NCBI RefSeq assembly: GCF_022549675.1
Contig: NZ_JAKZGR010000023.1
Span: forward strand, 1-43,047
Direction of reading: 5' to 3'
Length of the DNA: 43,047 nucleotides
DNA from: Belliella kenyensis
GTDB taxonomy: Bacteria > Bacteroidota > Bacteroidia > Cytophagales > Cyclobacteriaceae
Both the position numbers and the translations under genes were made by a program. Numbering within the stretch: the stretch's first letter is position 1; each line of letters begins with the position of its first letter. A model generated the notes under the pieces. That model was given only the letters and a program-made list of their open reading frames with translations. It did no database searches and was not told the origin of the DNA. Below are positions 1 to 8,744 of the stretch, piece by piece.

Positions 1-2048
1 CAGCCAGAGGAGAGAGAGGCGAAGATGGTGAAAAAGGTGAAGATGGTTTCACCCCAGTGATCAATTCAGAAGGAAACTGGGAGATTAACGGAGTTGATAC
101 AGGTTTACCAGCCAGAGGAGAGAGAGGTGAAGATGGTTTCACTCCTGTAATTAATTCAGAAGGAAACTGGGAGATTAACGGAGTTGATACAGGTTTACCA
201 GCCCGAGGCGAGAGAGGCGAAGATGGCGTAGATGGATTCACTCCTGTAATTAATGCAGAAGGAAACTGGGAGATTAATGGAGTTGATACAGGTTTACCAG
301 CCAGAGGCGAGAGAGGTGAAAATGGCGTAGATGGATTCACTCCTGTAATTAATGCAGAAGGAAATTGGGAGATTAATGGAGTTGATACAGGTTTACCAGC
401 CCGAGGCGAGAGAGGTGAAGATGGTGAAAATGGCGTAGATGGATTCACTCCTGTAATTAATGCGGAAGGAAACTGGGAGATTAATGGAGTTGATACAGGT
501 TTACCAGCTAGAGGCGAGAGAGGCGAAGATGGCGTAGATGGATTCACTCCTGTAATCAATGCGGAAGGAAATTGGGAGATTAATGGAGTTGATACTGGTT
601 TACCAGCCAGAGGCGAGAGAGGTGAAGATGGTGAAAATGGCGTAGATGGATTCACTCCTGTAATCAATGCGGAAGGAAATTGGGAGATTAATGGAGTTGA
701 TACAGGTTTACCAGCCAGAGGTGAAAGAGGCGAAGATGGCGTAGATGGTTTCACTCCTGTAATTAATGCAGAAGGAAATTGGGAGATTAATGGAGTTGAT
801 ACAGGTTTACCAGCCAGAGGCGAGAGAGGTGAAAATGGCGAAGATGGTTTCACTCCTGTAATTAATGCAGAAGGAAACTGGGAGATTAACGGAGTCGATA
901 CAGGTTTACCAGCCCGAGGCGAGAGAGGCGAAGATGGTTTCACTCCTGTAATTAATACAGAAGGAAACTGGGAGATTAACGGAGTTGATACAGGTTTACC
1001 AGCCAGAGGAGAGAGAGGTGAAGATGGTTTCACTCCTGTAATTAATACAGAAGGAAACTGGGAGATTAATGGAGTTGATACAGGTTTACCAGCCAGAGGC
1101 GAGAGAGGCGAAGATGGCGAAGATGGAGCTACACCTGTAATTAATGCGGAAGGAAACTGGGAGATTAACGGAGTTGATACAGGTTTACCAGCCAGAGGCG
1201 AGAGAGGCGAAGATGGCGAAGATGGAGCTACACCTGTAATTAATGCGGAAGGAAACTGGGAGATTAACGGAGTCGATACAGGTTTACCAGCTAGAGGCGA
1301 GAGAGGCGAAGATGGTGTTAATGGTCAAGATGGTCAAGGAGGCGTAACTCAATCAGGAATAGGGATATCAGTAGCAGGTGATGGTACAATTGCTAGTCCT
1401 TATATAATTACAAATACATCTTTGAATACAGATGAGCAAGAAATCACTGATTTCAGTTTGGATCCTATTACCAATATCCTGACACTGACTATAGAGAATG
1501 GAAATACCGTAACAGTTAACCTTTCACCATTAGTTACAGAAGTTGAAGCCGATAATGGTCTGTATATTACTGCTACAGGAGAAGTAAGATTAGGTACTAG
1601 CCCATTAATCGAACCAACAACCATCACTACAGATGTAAATAACACTTTAGCACTTGAAGGTTTGGTAGAATTAACTGATAGTGACCTTGACGATGTTGAT
1701 GGTATTATGGTTGTAGAAGCTGACGGTACAATCAGAAGAGTAAATCAAGTGTATAGCACGGCAGAGCCTCAGAATACTTTGAAAAAGTGGATAGGTAGAC
1801 AGACAGTTTATGAAATTGTAGGAACTACCACGTTTAGTGGAAGTTCAAATGTGGTGACCTTACCTACTGAAGTGCCAACAGGAGCTACCTTGCTTAGCGT
1901 AAGATTTATCAATCAAGCAACCAATTCAATTAGCACAAATATCATTAGCTATGATTCAAATACTAGGGAGTTGGTATTAGGTACTGCTGGTTCATTAACA
2001 GTATTACATCCAGCTGGTACTTACTACATCATAGTTGAGTATTATTAA
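1..2048 (+). CDS. Collagen-like Gly-X-Y repeat protein, 5' end outside the window
   Basis: This reading frame is open to the left edge (codons begin at base 3), so only the C-terminal part is present and the GTG at 57 is not a real start. The visible protein has 13 complete units and part of another. Each unit is a conserved stretch with the core EGNWEINGVDTGLPARGERG, then one to three Gly-X-Y triplets (GED, GEN, GVD), then F/A-TPV. The triplet runs are collagen-like; the rest of the unit is not. After the repeats comes a ~230-residue non-repetitive region rich in Thr, Val and Asn, ending in an aromatic tail (YYIIVEYY). By analogy with bacterial collagen-like surface proteins I infer an extended fibre with a globular C-terminal domain. 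The N-terminus, and so any signal peptide, cannot be seen. A strong terminator follows the stop. Seven secreted-protein genes lie downstream on the same strand. Confidence 0.85.
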   Translation, partial: ARGERGEDGEKGEDGFTPVINSEGNWEINGVDTGLPARGERGEDGFTPVINSEGNWEINGVDTGLPARGERGEDGVDGFTPVINAEGNWEINGVDTGLPARGERGENGVDGFTPVINAEGNWEINGVDTGLPARGERGEDGENGVDGFTPVINAEGNWEINGVDTGLPARGERGEDGVDGFTPVINAEGNWEINGVDTGLPARGERGEDGENGVDGFTPVINAEGNWEINGVDTGLPARGERGEDGVDGFTPVINAEGNWEINGVDTGLPARGERGENGEDGFTPVINAEGNWEINGVDTGLPARGERGEDGFTPVINTEGNWEINGVDTGLPARGERGEDGFTPVINTEGNWEINGVDTGLPARGERGEDGEDGATPVINAEGNWEINGVDTGLPARGERGEDGEDGATPVINAEGNWEINGVDTGLPARGERGEDGVNGQDGQGGVTQSGIGISVAGDGTIASPYIITNTSLNTDEQEITDFSLDPITNILTLTIENGNTVTVNLSPLVTEVEADNGLYITATGEVRLGTSPLIEPTTITTDVNNTLALEGLVELTDSDLDDVDGIMVVEADGTIRRVNQVYSTAEPQNTLKKWIGRQTVYEIVGTTTFSGSSNVVTLPTEVPTGATLLSVRFINQATNSISTNIISYDSNTRELVLGTAGSLTVLHPAGTYYIIVEYY
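3..1343 (+). repeat. Tandem coding repeat, 90/99/108-bp units
   Basis: Thirteen full units, nearly identical at DNA level, encode the collagen-like array. Unit length varies only by whole 9-bp Gly-X-Y triplets: 90 bp with one after GERG, 99 bp with two, 108 bp with three, so the frame is always kept. Most differences between units are single silent or conservative changes such as aac/aat, gcg/gca and S/A/T before EGNW. High DNA identity points to recent expansion or ongoing homogenisation by slippage or unequal crossing-over. Confidence 0.95.
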
Positions 2049-2069
2049 ATAGGGAAGCTGTCATAATTC

Positions 2070-2100
2070 AAAAGCTGCTGGTATTTCACCAGCAGCTTTT
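2070..2100 (+). terminator. Rho-independent terminator after the collagen-like gene
   Basis: A perfect 13-bp stem, AAAAGCTGCTGGT and its complement ACCAGCAGCTTTT, closes a 5-base loop (ATTTC) and ends in four T residues, 21 bases after the stop codon. It should separate the collagen-like gene from the next operon. Confidence 0.85.
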
Positions 2101-2118
2101 ACTTATATCAAATTTGAA

Positions 2119-2144
2119 TTAAATAACTTATGAAAGTTATTTAA
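2119..2144. promoter_or_regulatory. AT-rich inverted repeat upstream of A1
   Basis: An 11-bp perfect inverted repeat (TTAAATAACTT / AAGTTATTTAA, 4-base spacer) lies about 58 bases before the ATG of the first A-type gene and after the preceding terminator. It has no GC core and no following T-run, so an operator or leader structure fits better than a terminator. Its function is unknown. Confidence 0.35.
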
Positions 2145-2201
2145 AAATGAAGTTCCTGAGGAAGACTAATGGTTTTAGAGTTGTAATTTATTAAGGAGGA
2201 A

Positions 2202-3077
2202 ATGAACAAGATTAATCTGATTGAGCAAAGTACTTTGAGAAAAAGAAATTTGAGGTTTCTTTTTCTTTTTAATCTATTTTTACTTTTTAGTTGTTCTGTG
2301 TACTCACAAACTGGAATTGGAACAATCACCCCTGACCCATCTGCAATTTTAGATTTGAATTCGCTAAATAAGGGGTTTAAGGGCCCAAATGTACCTTTGA
2401 TTAATAGATTTGATCAATCGACAATTCCAAATCCGGCAACAGGTTTATTAGTTTTTAATACCCAAAATAGTGGAGTTTCACCTGATGAAGTGTATGCCAA
2501 TTCGTATTACTACTGGAATGGAACAGAATGGTATCATATTCCAACTACACGGATTTTTGAAGATATAAGTGTTCCAGGTGTGTTCGTTTTAAACAGTAAC
2601 GACACTCAAACAATTGGTAATATCAATAACGGTGAACATAGAGCTATATCATTCCCCAACCCCCAGATAATTAATGCAGGAAATATTGCCACTCTAACTA
2701 ATAATGAGACAATCACTATACTTGAATCTGGGTTATATGAAGTGACAGCATTTGTACAATATAACCCATCTCAAACAGCTGATGAAAGAAGAGCTTTGCT
2801 CAATACATACATTGAAAAGAGAGATGGAGGTTCAGGCAATTGGCAGCTTATCGCTGGCGGCAGAACATCATGGGGAAGAAATACCACACATTATTTACAG
2901 ACAGCTCAAATCCCTGTGACTGTGGTGAGGCTTAATGCTGGCGATCAAATTAGATTTACAATTGCAAATAAAATTACCTCTGGAACAAGGTCTAGTCATG
3001 GAAATCCTTCAGTAGTCTCTACCTCTGTCAATAACCCCGTTTCAAAGTCTTTGAGGCTCTATTTAATCGGATTTTAA
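2202..3077 (+). CDS. Secreted A-type fibre-cluster protein (A1), TGIGT module plus C1q/TNF-like domain
   Basis: A 291-residue exported protein. A long basic-then-hydrophobic leader (1-35) ends before Gln36. Residues about 36-115 form the Bacteroidota surface-protein module: TGIGT, PDPSAILDL, KGFKGP, TIPNPATGLLVFN, YYYWNGTEW. The C-terminal ~160 residues look like a beta-sandwich, with GLYEVTAFVQYNP, VVRLNAGDQIRF and a final SKSLRLYLIGF. This spacing resembles the C1q/TNF jelly roll; that assignment is inference. An HGN motif sits in the last third. A2 (7008-7850) is its closest relative here, both having KGFKGP. The ATG is preceded by AAGGAGG, but only two bases away, too close for a typical ribosome site. 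It heads an A1-B1-C1 operon, with a 10-base gap to the next gene. The ligand or role is unknown; a fibre subunit or adhesin is the simplest guess. Confidence 0.8.
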   Translation: MNKINLIEQSTLRKRNLRFLFLFNLFLLFSCSVYSQTGIGTITPDPSAILDLNSLNKGFKGPNVPLINRFDQSTIPNPATGLLVFNTQNSGVSPDEVYANSYYYWNGTEWYHIPTTRIFEDISVPGVFVLNSNDTQTIGNINNGEHRAISFPNPQIINAGNIATLTNNETITILESGLYEVTAFVQYNPSQTADERRALLNTYIEKRDGGSGNWQLIAGGRTSWGRNTTHYLQTAQIPVTVVRLNAGDQIRFTIANKITSGTRSSHGNPSVVSTSVNNPVSKSLRLYLIGF

Positions 3078-3087
3078 AGCAAACAAG

Positions 3088-3999
3088 ATGAAAGAGAGAT
3101 ATTTGTTAATTATATTCTTGATGCCTTTACTACTTGTCACAGCAAGTCTCAAAGCTCAAATTACCGGTATGGGAACAGTAGAGCCTCATAGCTCAACTGT
3201 TCTAGAAGTTAGCTCAGACAATCAAATGGGAGGAGTACTACTTCCTAGATTAGCTTTATCCAGTAGATTAGATGCTTCAACTATTCCAAATCCATCAATT
3301 GGACTTTTGGTATACAACTTGGTTGATGCAGGTTCAGGAGAAGACTTTATCGAAGCAAATAGGATTTATTTTTGGGATGGGACAAGATGGGTAGATATCG
3401 CTGACCGACAATTGACCAAAAGATTGCTTTTACCACCTGTTTTTTTTGCCCAATGTGAAGGTATTGAAACTGCTTTTGATATAACTGGAACTAATTTAAC
3501 TAATCTAAACAATGGCACTGGTATAGTAGTGCCATTTCCGACAAATTCTGTCCTTGTGAATAATTTCAATAATTTAACACTCAACAACAATAATACTTTT
3601 AGGGTAAATAGTTCAGGTGTCTATGAACTTTCAGCTTTTATCAATTATAATCCAAGGGTGATAAATGGTTACAACGATGAATCTGGATCAACAAATTATA
3701 ACAATGCAAGAACAGCTTTAGAATTTCGTGTGCAATTATCTAAAAACTCAGGATCGACATGGCAGACTATTGCAACCTCAAGAAGTACATGGAGCCTATT
3801 GACGGGTAGTTTTTTTAGAAATGTTGTTTTACCACCAGTTATTTTAAAGGATTTGGAACAAAATGATTTGTTGAGGATAGTCATTGCAAGACCAAATAAT
3901 TATGGGGGTACTCATGGAAATTCAGGTTCAATAGTTTCTATCAATGTCGGTGAAGGTACATTTGTTACAAGGAATATAAGAATATTAAAAATTGAATGA
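3088..3999 (+). CDS. Secreted B-type fibre-cluster protein (B1)
   Basis: A 303-residue exported protein, the second gene of A1-B1-C1. The signal peptide (1-23) ends KA before Gln24. The N-terminal module shows MGTVEPHSSTVLEVSS, GGVLLPRLALSS, TIPNPSIGLLVYN and YFWDGTRW. HSSTVLEVSS and GGVL separate it from the A and C types and pair it with B2 (7887-8735). The C-terminal domain has the shared pattern GVYELSAFINYNPR, a W-Q-T strand, LEQNDLLRIVI and THGNSGS. It also has an Asn-rich stretch (NNFNNLTLNNNNTF) seen in shorter form in B2. Its stop overlaps the start of C1 (ATGATG), so the two are probably translationally coupled. C1q/TNF-like fold is inferred from the strand pattern only. Function unknown. 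Confidence 0.8.
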   Translation: MKERYLLIIFLMPLLLVTASLKAQITGMGTVEPHSSTVLEVSSDNQMGGVLLPRLALSSRLDASTIPNPSIGLLVYNLVDAGSGEDFIEANRIYFWDGTRWVDIADRQLTKRLLLPPVFFAQCEGIETAFDITGTNLTNLNNGTGIVVPFPTNSVLVNNFNNLTLNNNNTFRVNSSGVYELSAFINYNPRVINGYNDESGSTNYNNARTALEFRVQLSKNSGSTWQTIATSRSTWSLLTGSFFRNVVLPPVILKDLEQNDLLRIVIARPNNYGGTHGNSGSIVSINVGEGTFVTRNIRILKIE

Positions 4000-4883
4000 T
4001 GAAAAGTAGACTATTCTTGATAACCATTTCAATATTATATTTAGTAATTTCAAGTTCCTATGCTCAGACAGGTTTAGGTACGGTTAATCCCAATCCATCA
4101 GCGATTTTGGAAATGGATGTCTCATCTTTGGCAGTAGGTTCAAAAAAAGGGTTTTTACTTCCAAGAGTTGCTTTGACTGGAACTGATGATGTTATCACTA
4201 TTCAGAGTCCTATTAATGGTCTTTTGATTTATAATACCTCAAATACTGTTGGAGCCTATGCTGTGCAAGCCAACAAAGTGTACACTTGGAATACTTCATC
4301 TCAACTTTGGGAAAGATATTTTGCTAGAGAAGAAATTTCTGGTTTTATTGAGACTAAAAATTACTCTATACAATCTACCACGGGGCAGCAATTTTCTCCG
4401 CTTAATACTTTCAATGCAGGTAATTTAGTAGATATAACTTGGCAGGCTAGTGAGGTTATTTTCTCTAACAGTGATATCATTTCTTTAGATTCTGATAATA
4501 CCTCATTTACTGTTATGAAAACAGGTATTTATGATATTTCAGGTTTTTTTAACTGTCATCCTCAAAGACCTGAAACTAGTTCAACAAATACTCAAACATC
4601 AAATCAAACGGATGTTGTATTTGTACTTCAAAAGTTTACAGGCGGTTCTTGGGAAACAATAAATGCTACAATCTATGCATTGGGAAGAGGAGTTGGTAAT
4701 ACCTTTTCATCTATCCCTTACTCTTCAACTACTGTATCTTTTGCTGCGGGTGAAAAATTAAGATTTAGAGCTACAAGAAATACTGGATTAAATAGATTGG
4801 ATCATGGAGCAAATGCGGGTATCGTTGCAAATACAGGGCAAATCACCAAGTCTCTTAGGATTAGTTTAATAATTGAAGACTGA
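3996..4883 (+). CDS. Secreted C-type fibre-cluster protein (C1)
   Basis: A 295-residue exported protein, third gene of the first set. The start is ATG at 3996 or 3999, both overlapping the B1 stop. The signal peptide ends SYA before Gln24. The N-terminal module carries the C-type insertion: PSAILEMDVSSLAVGSKKGF followed by LLPRVALTG. The same spacing occurs in C2 (LPVGQKRGFLFPR). The C-terminal domain has GIYDISGFFNCHPQ, FAAGEKLRFRA, LDHGANAGI and SLRISLI. The motif HGxNAGI is also in C2. The gene ends the A1-B1-C1 operon; 347 bases follow before the next gene. The protein is probably exported to the surface or outer-membrane space, with a C1q/TNF-like beta-sandwich by pattern. Function not known. 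Confidence 0.8.
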   Translation: MMKSRLFLITISILYLVISSSYAQTGLGTVNPNPSAILEMDVSSLAVGSKKGFLLPRVALTGTDDVITIQSPINGLLIYNTSNTVGAYAVQANKVYTWNTSSQLWERYFAREEISGFIETKNYSIQSTTGQQFSPLNTFNAGNLVDITWQASEVIFSNSDIISLDSDNTSFTVMKTGIYDISGFFNCHPQRPETSSTNTQTSNQTDVVFVLQKFTGGSWETINATIYALGRGVGNTFSSIPYSSTTVSFAAGEKLRFRATRNTGLNRLDHGANAGIVANTGQITKSLRISLIIED

Positions 4884-5230
4884 TTAAATGCTGAAATTAA
4901 ATAGTAGAATGTTTGATCAATCACTGACAATGATTGGTTATTGTGTTTAGGTCAAATATGTTGAACTTGAAATCCTTTAAATTTAAATTAAAATCGGGTA
5001 CTGGATTAGGGTAATATTTCTGTTTCTGAGTTGAATAAAATATCAATATTAAAATTAAACATTGAATTTTAAACCACTCCTATTGTTGAATTAATTTTGA
5101 TATGAATAATGCTAAAAAAGTGGTTTTGAAATTACCATTCTAATCAATATCCTAGATTTATAACAGCAGGATCATTAATTGATATCTATTATATAACTCA
5201 ATCTTTAAAACATCATTTAATTATATTTAT
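4884..5230. other. Intergenic region between the two fibre operons
   Basis: 347 AT-rich bases without a credible gene. A 6-bp hairpin (CAATCA/TGATTG, 4918-4936) lies soon after the C1 stop but lacks a T-run. TAGATTTA at 5153-5160 is one base off the Bacteroidota -7 consensus TAnnTTTG, with a TTG 24 bases before it. It is a possible promoter for the 5231 gene, with a ~65-base leader. Confidence 0.4.
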
Positions 5231-7015
5231 ATGAAATCAAAAATACTATTGGCAGTTGCTGCCTCCATGTTTTTTGCTTGGCAAGCGAATGCACAAACCA
5301 AAGTGGGTGATAATCCTACCAGTATAAATGGTAGTGCCATGCTAGAAATCGAATCAGCAAATCGAGGAATGCTTATACCAAGAGTGGCATTAAGCAGTAC
5401 AACGGTGGCTGCTCCCGTCACTTCTCCTGCAAATGCCCTTACGGTCTTCAATACAGCAACAGTAAATGACGTTTCTCCAGGATATTATTATTGGAGTGCT
5501 TCTGCTAATAGATGGGTTAGGTTAATTGATCAATTACCTAACTCCTGGATGATTGAAGGAAATGAGGGTACCTCCTCGGTGTCCAATTTTGTGGGTACTA
5601 CTGATAATCAAAGTCTTGCTTTGAGAAGCAATAATCAAATCAAAGCTATGGTAAGTAAAAGCCCCAACAATAACCTGATAGTATCAAGTGTGCCTAGTTA
5701 TTATGAACAGTTTGCAAATAAAACTGATTTGCAGTATTTTGGTGGTTTTAATGCCGTCAATACAACCTTTGCAGTTTATACATTTTTAGATAATACGGGA
5801 TCGTTTGGATGGAATGGAAATAGAGCGGGTGGTACACCTGAAAATCCCACTATTCCACCTGCCAATTCTTTGATGAGTTCGACGAATGGGAATATTTTCA
5901 ATGGTACAAGCTTCGTTCCAGCTGCTAGGATGAGAATGCATATTGATGGCACACCCTCTGCAACGAGCTTACCTTCTAAAATTACTTTTTGGACGACAGC
6001 AGTAGGTACTACTAATATTGAGGAACGTTTGACTATTCTTAACAATGGGAATGTAGGGATGTCTATCAGTGCGCCTTCTGAGCGACTAGACGTTAATGGA
6101 AACGCTAGGGTTAGATCCATCTTCTCTAATGCTGGTAATCAAACTACGGATAGATTTGTAGTGGCTGATTCAGATGGAGTACTCAAAACCCTAAGCGCAC
6201 CAAATTTCGTTAATCTCTACAATGCCAACGGAACCTTGACTTCCGATAGAACTGTCACCATGAACAACAATCAGCTAAGGTTTAATTCTGGTAATGGAAC
6301 CAGTTCTAGATTTTTTTCTATTGATCAAACAAGTACAGATGCCACTTTAAGAAATATAACCTATGTTGCTGGAGGGAGATCAGACTTGATTTTGCAGTCT
6401 GGTGATGCCATTATTAGTATTTATCAAGATGCAAACGCAGCAAGTCAAATCGTCTCTGAGGGAACTTCTACAGGGATGTTGATTGGTACTACATCCCTGA
6501 CTCCGGTAGGTTTTACAACAAACGACATCACACGACTGGAGATTTCTCCTACGGGTAGAGTTGGTATTGGGACAAATAATATGTTAGGAAATACCAATCC
6601 TGCCATCTTATTAGCCGTAAATGGCTCCATACTGACTACTAGCTCAGTGTATGCTGATTATGTATTCGAAGATTATTTTGAAGGAAATTCCTCTTTAAAT
6701 AAGGACTATAGCTTCAAATCACTGGGGGAAATAGAGGAATTTATCAATCAAAATAGACATCTTCCAGGTATAGCGAAAATTGATGAACTGCAAAAAAATG
6801 AAAAAGGTGAGTACATTATCAACCAAACTGAACTCTCTATACAGCTTTTGGAGAAAATAGAAGAACTTTTTCTTTATTCCATCGAGCAAGAAAGAAAAAT
6901 GAAAGCTTTGGATGCTGAGATGACAAAGAACAAAGCTGAGATGATCTCTTTGCAAGAGCGAATTGAAAAATTAGAAAGAATTTTATTGGATCAAAAGTAT
7001 CATAATTATGATTAA
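5231..7015 (+). CDS. Tail-fibre-like secreted protein with coiled-coil C-terminus
   Basis: A 594-residue exported protein; the signal peptide (1-21) ends ANA before Gln22. It begins with a diverged form of the A/B/C module (GSAMLEIES, GMLIPRVALSS, PGYYYWSASANRW). The middle (about 110-480) is a long beta-rich Asn/Thr/Ser region with fibre-type phrases such as GNVGMSISAPSERLDVNGNA and GRVGIGTNN. These are typical of Bacteroidota proteins annotated as tail-fibre-domain proteins. The last ~120 residues carry the common C-terminal module YVFEDYF, SLGEIEEFINQNRHLPGIA, QLLEKIEELFLYSIEQ and then a heptad coiled coil, which probably trimerises the fibre. It overlaps A2 by 8 bases, so it leads the second A-B-C operon, much as the collagen-like gene precedes the first. 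No phage structural genes are near, so a cell-surface fibre is more likely than a prophage tail. Confidence 0.8.
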   Translation: MKSKILLAVAASMFFAWQANAQTKVGDNPTSINGSAMLEIESANRGMLIPRVALSSTTVAAPVTSPANALTVFNTATVNDVSPGYYYWSASANRWVRLIDQLPNSWMIEGNEGTSSVSNFVGTTDNQSLALRSNNQIKAMVSKSPNNNLIVSSVPSYYEQFANKTDLQYFGGFNAVNTTFAVYTFLDNTGSFGWNGNRAGGTPENPTIPPANSLMSSTNGNIFNGTSFVPAARMRMHIDGTPSATSLPSKITFWTTAVGTTNIEERLTILNNGNVGMSISAPSERLDVNGNARVRSIFSNAGNQTTDRFVVADSDGVLKTLSAPNFVNLYNANGTLTSDRTVTMNNNQLRFNSGNGTSSRFFSIDQTSTDATLRNITYVAGGRSDLILQSGDAIISIYQDANAASQIVSEGTSTGMLIGTTSLTPVGFTTNDITRLEISPTGRVGIGTNNMLGNTNPAILLAVNGSILTTSSVYADYVFEDYFEGNSSLNKDYSFKSLGEIEEFINQNRHLPGIAKIDELQKNEKGEYIINQTELSIQLLEKIEELFLYSIEQERKMKALDAEMTKNKAEMISLQERIEKLERILLDQKYHNYD

Positions 7016-7850
7016 GCTAATCAAAAAAACATTTTTGTTTGCTTTTCTTTTGCTGGCTTTTGGGATCGTTTCCTTTGCCCAAACGGGCATAGGAACTACC
7101 TCACCCAACCCGACTTCTGTCGTAGAATTAAATGCTTCAGACAGGGGCTTCAAAGGTCCCAGTATTGCACTGACAAGTAGGACGGATCAAGCCACTATCC
7201 CCAGTCCAGCCAATGGACTGGTAGTGTTTAATACCGCAAATGCCGGTAGTTCCCCAAATGAAGTTGTGGCTGGTCGGTACTATTTCTGGGATGGGACTGC
7301 ATGGCAGGGATTACCAGGTAATCTAGTCATTGAAGAGCTGATTAGACCACGAATTTTTTATTTGAGGTCTTCAGCATCCCAAAATTCACCAAGTTCAAAT
7401 TCCAATGAATTTCAAGTAACCTTTCAAACGAGTGATGTGGTATTGAATCAAAGCAATATTGCTACGCTTCAAAGTAATGGATCTATAAGGATTAATGTTT
7501 CAGGACTTTATGAGGTGTCGGCTTTTATTAATTATGACCCTAATGGTTCATCCTCAAATCGAGCACTTCAAAATTTAAAGATTCAAAAGGCTCCAAGTGC
7601 AACATCTAGCTCTTGGCAAGATATAGATAGTGTTAGAGGTGCTTGGGGCGCAGGAAGTGCAAGTGATTTAAAAACATTGATAATTCCTTTGACGGCAGTA
7701 AGGTTGGAAGCGGGAGAATTCATTCGTTTATTTACTCAGAATCCATTCACCACTGATAGTTCTGTGCAAGGTACAGGTGAAATAAGAGCTCCAGATAGTT
7801 CCCCGATTTCAAAATCTCTTAGGTTACAACTGATCGAATTTGCATTTTAA
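7008..7850 (+). CDS. Secreted A-type fibre-cluster protein (A2)
   Basis: A 280-residue exported protein. The signal peptide (1-24) ends FA before Gln25, then TGIGTTSPNPTSVVELN, RGFKGPSIALTS, TIPSPANGLVVFN and YYFWDGTAW. RGFKGP marks it as the paralogue of A1. The C-terminal domain shows GLYEVSAFINYDPN, SSWQD, VRLEAGEFIRLF and SKSLRLQLIEF. It is the only one of the six A/B/C proteins without the HG motif near the end; the aligned place reads VQGTGEI. It starts inside the end of the 5231-7015 gene (8-base overlap), which indicates coupled translation, and B2 follows after 36 bases. C1q/TNF-like fold inferred. Function unknown. Confidence 0.8.
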   Translation: MIKLIKKTFLFAFLLLAFGIVSFAQTGIGTTSPNPTSVVELNASDRGFKGPSIALTSRTDQATIPSPANGLVVFNTANAGSSPNEVVAGRYYFWDGTAWQGLPGNLVIEELIRPRIFYLRSSASQNSPSSNSNEFQVTFQTSDVVLNQSNIATLQSNGSIRINVSGLYEVSAFINYDPNGSSSNRALQNLKIQKAPSATSSSWQDIDSVRGAWGAGSASDLKTLIIPLTAVRLEAGEFIRLFTQNPFTTDSSVQGTGEIRAPDSSPISKSLRLQLIEFAF

Positions 7851-7886
7851 TTCATCTCATTTTATTCATTCAAAATTTAAATTAAA

Positions 7887-8735
7887 ATGGAAAAAAAAGG
7901 CTTAGTTCTAATTGTTAGTTTAATTTTTTTTGGAAATGTTTTTGGTCAGACTGGAATTGGCACTGTTACACCTCATCCTTCTACAGTTTTGGAAGTTAGT
8001 TCCGAATCTAGAAATGGAGGAGTTCTTTTCCCTCAAGTTAATCTAACGAGTGCAGTGGATGTATCTACTATTCCGAATCCTGTAGCTGGTTTGATGGTAT
8101 ATAATACTCAAAATGCAGGCGCTGGTTCTAATGCTGTGCAAGCCAATAATTATTATTATTGGGATGGGTCTCGTTGGCAGAAAGTTATTAATACTTTAGA
8201 AGTTAAGGATTTATTATTGCCTCAAGTATTCTTTGTGAAAGAGACGGCTGCCCAAACTTTTTCAGGGACTAATTTAAATACTTTGAATAATGGTCAGGAT
8301 GTAGTGGTAACATACTCACAAGCTAATGTGATTGTTAATAACGGTAATCATGTAACGTTGAACAATAATCAGTTTCTTATTAATAGTACGGGAGATTATG
8401 AGGTTTCAGGTTATATTAATTATAATCCAAGAACAGGATCTAGTTCGCTCACCAATATAATTTTTAGAATTCAAGTATCGACCAATGGAGGTACTACTTG
8501 GCAAACAAGATTACAGTCTACGGGTGTGTTTGGTGAGCCAATGGGAAACTTTTCAAGAACTGTTATCAATTCACCAATGGTTTTGTCTTTGAATCAAGGG
8601 GACAGAATTCGATGTACAGTTTTAAAAACTACTGGAGCTGACCATGGGTCTGGTTCTGACAGTAATGTAGCAATCACGGTTCCTACAGGTTTGAATTTTA
8701 GTAAAGTCTTGAAGATTTCTAAATTAGGTCAATAA
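7887..8735 (+). CDS. Secreted B-type fibre-cluster protein (B2)
   Basis: A 282-residue exported protein; signal peptide 1-20 before Gln21. The N-terminal module reads TGIGTVTPHPSTVLEVSS, GGVLFPQVNLTS, TIPNPVAGLMVYN and YYYWDGSRW. PHPSTVLEVSS and GGVL make it the clear paralogue of B1. The C-terminal domain has NVIVNNGNHVTLNNNQF, DYEVSGYINYNPRT, TTWQTRL, LNQGDRIRCTV, ADHGSGSDS and a closing SKVLKISKLG. The gene lies 36 bases after A2 and 9 bases before C2, inside the second operon. The fold is a predicted C1q/TNF-like beta-sandwich; ligand and partners are unknown. Confidence 0.8.
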   Translation: MEKKGLVLIVSLIFFGNVFGQTGIGTVTPHPSTVLEVSSESRNGGVLFPQVNLTSAVDVSTIPNPVAGLMVYNTQNAGAGSNAVQANNYYYWDGSRWQKVINTLEVKDLLLPQVFFVKETAAQTFSGTNLNTLNNGQDVVVTYSQANVIVNNGNHVTLNNNQFLINSTGDYEVSGYINYNPRTGSSSLTNIIFRIQVSTNGGTTWQTRLQSTGVFGEPMGNFSRTVINSPMVLSLNQGDRIRCTVLKTTGADHGSGSDSNVAITVPTGLNFSKVLKISKLGQ

Positions 8736-8744
8736 TAAATTGTT

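Noticed and set aside
3-1343. CRISPR-like array
   Set aside because: Repeats are directly adjacent, coding and keep one reading frame, with no unique spacers of constant length and no cas genes.
57-2048. GTG at 57 as the start of the collagen-like gene
   Set aside because: The frame is open to the window edge and encodes the same repeat upstream (GERGEDGEKGEDGFTPV), so the gene is truncated by the window.
2193-2201. AAGGAGG as a functional Shine-Dalgarno site for A1
   Set aside because: Only two bases separate it from the ATG, and these bacteria rarely rely on such sites; it may be chance.
5231-7015. Prophage tail fibre
   Set aside because: No capsid, terminase, integrase or lysis genes nearby; the protein has a signal peptide and is operonic with other secreted proteins.
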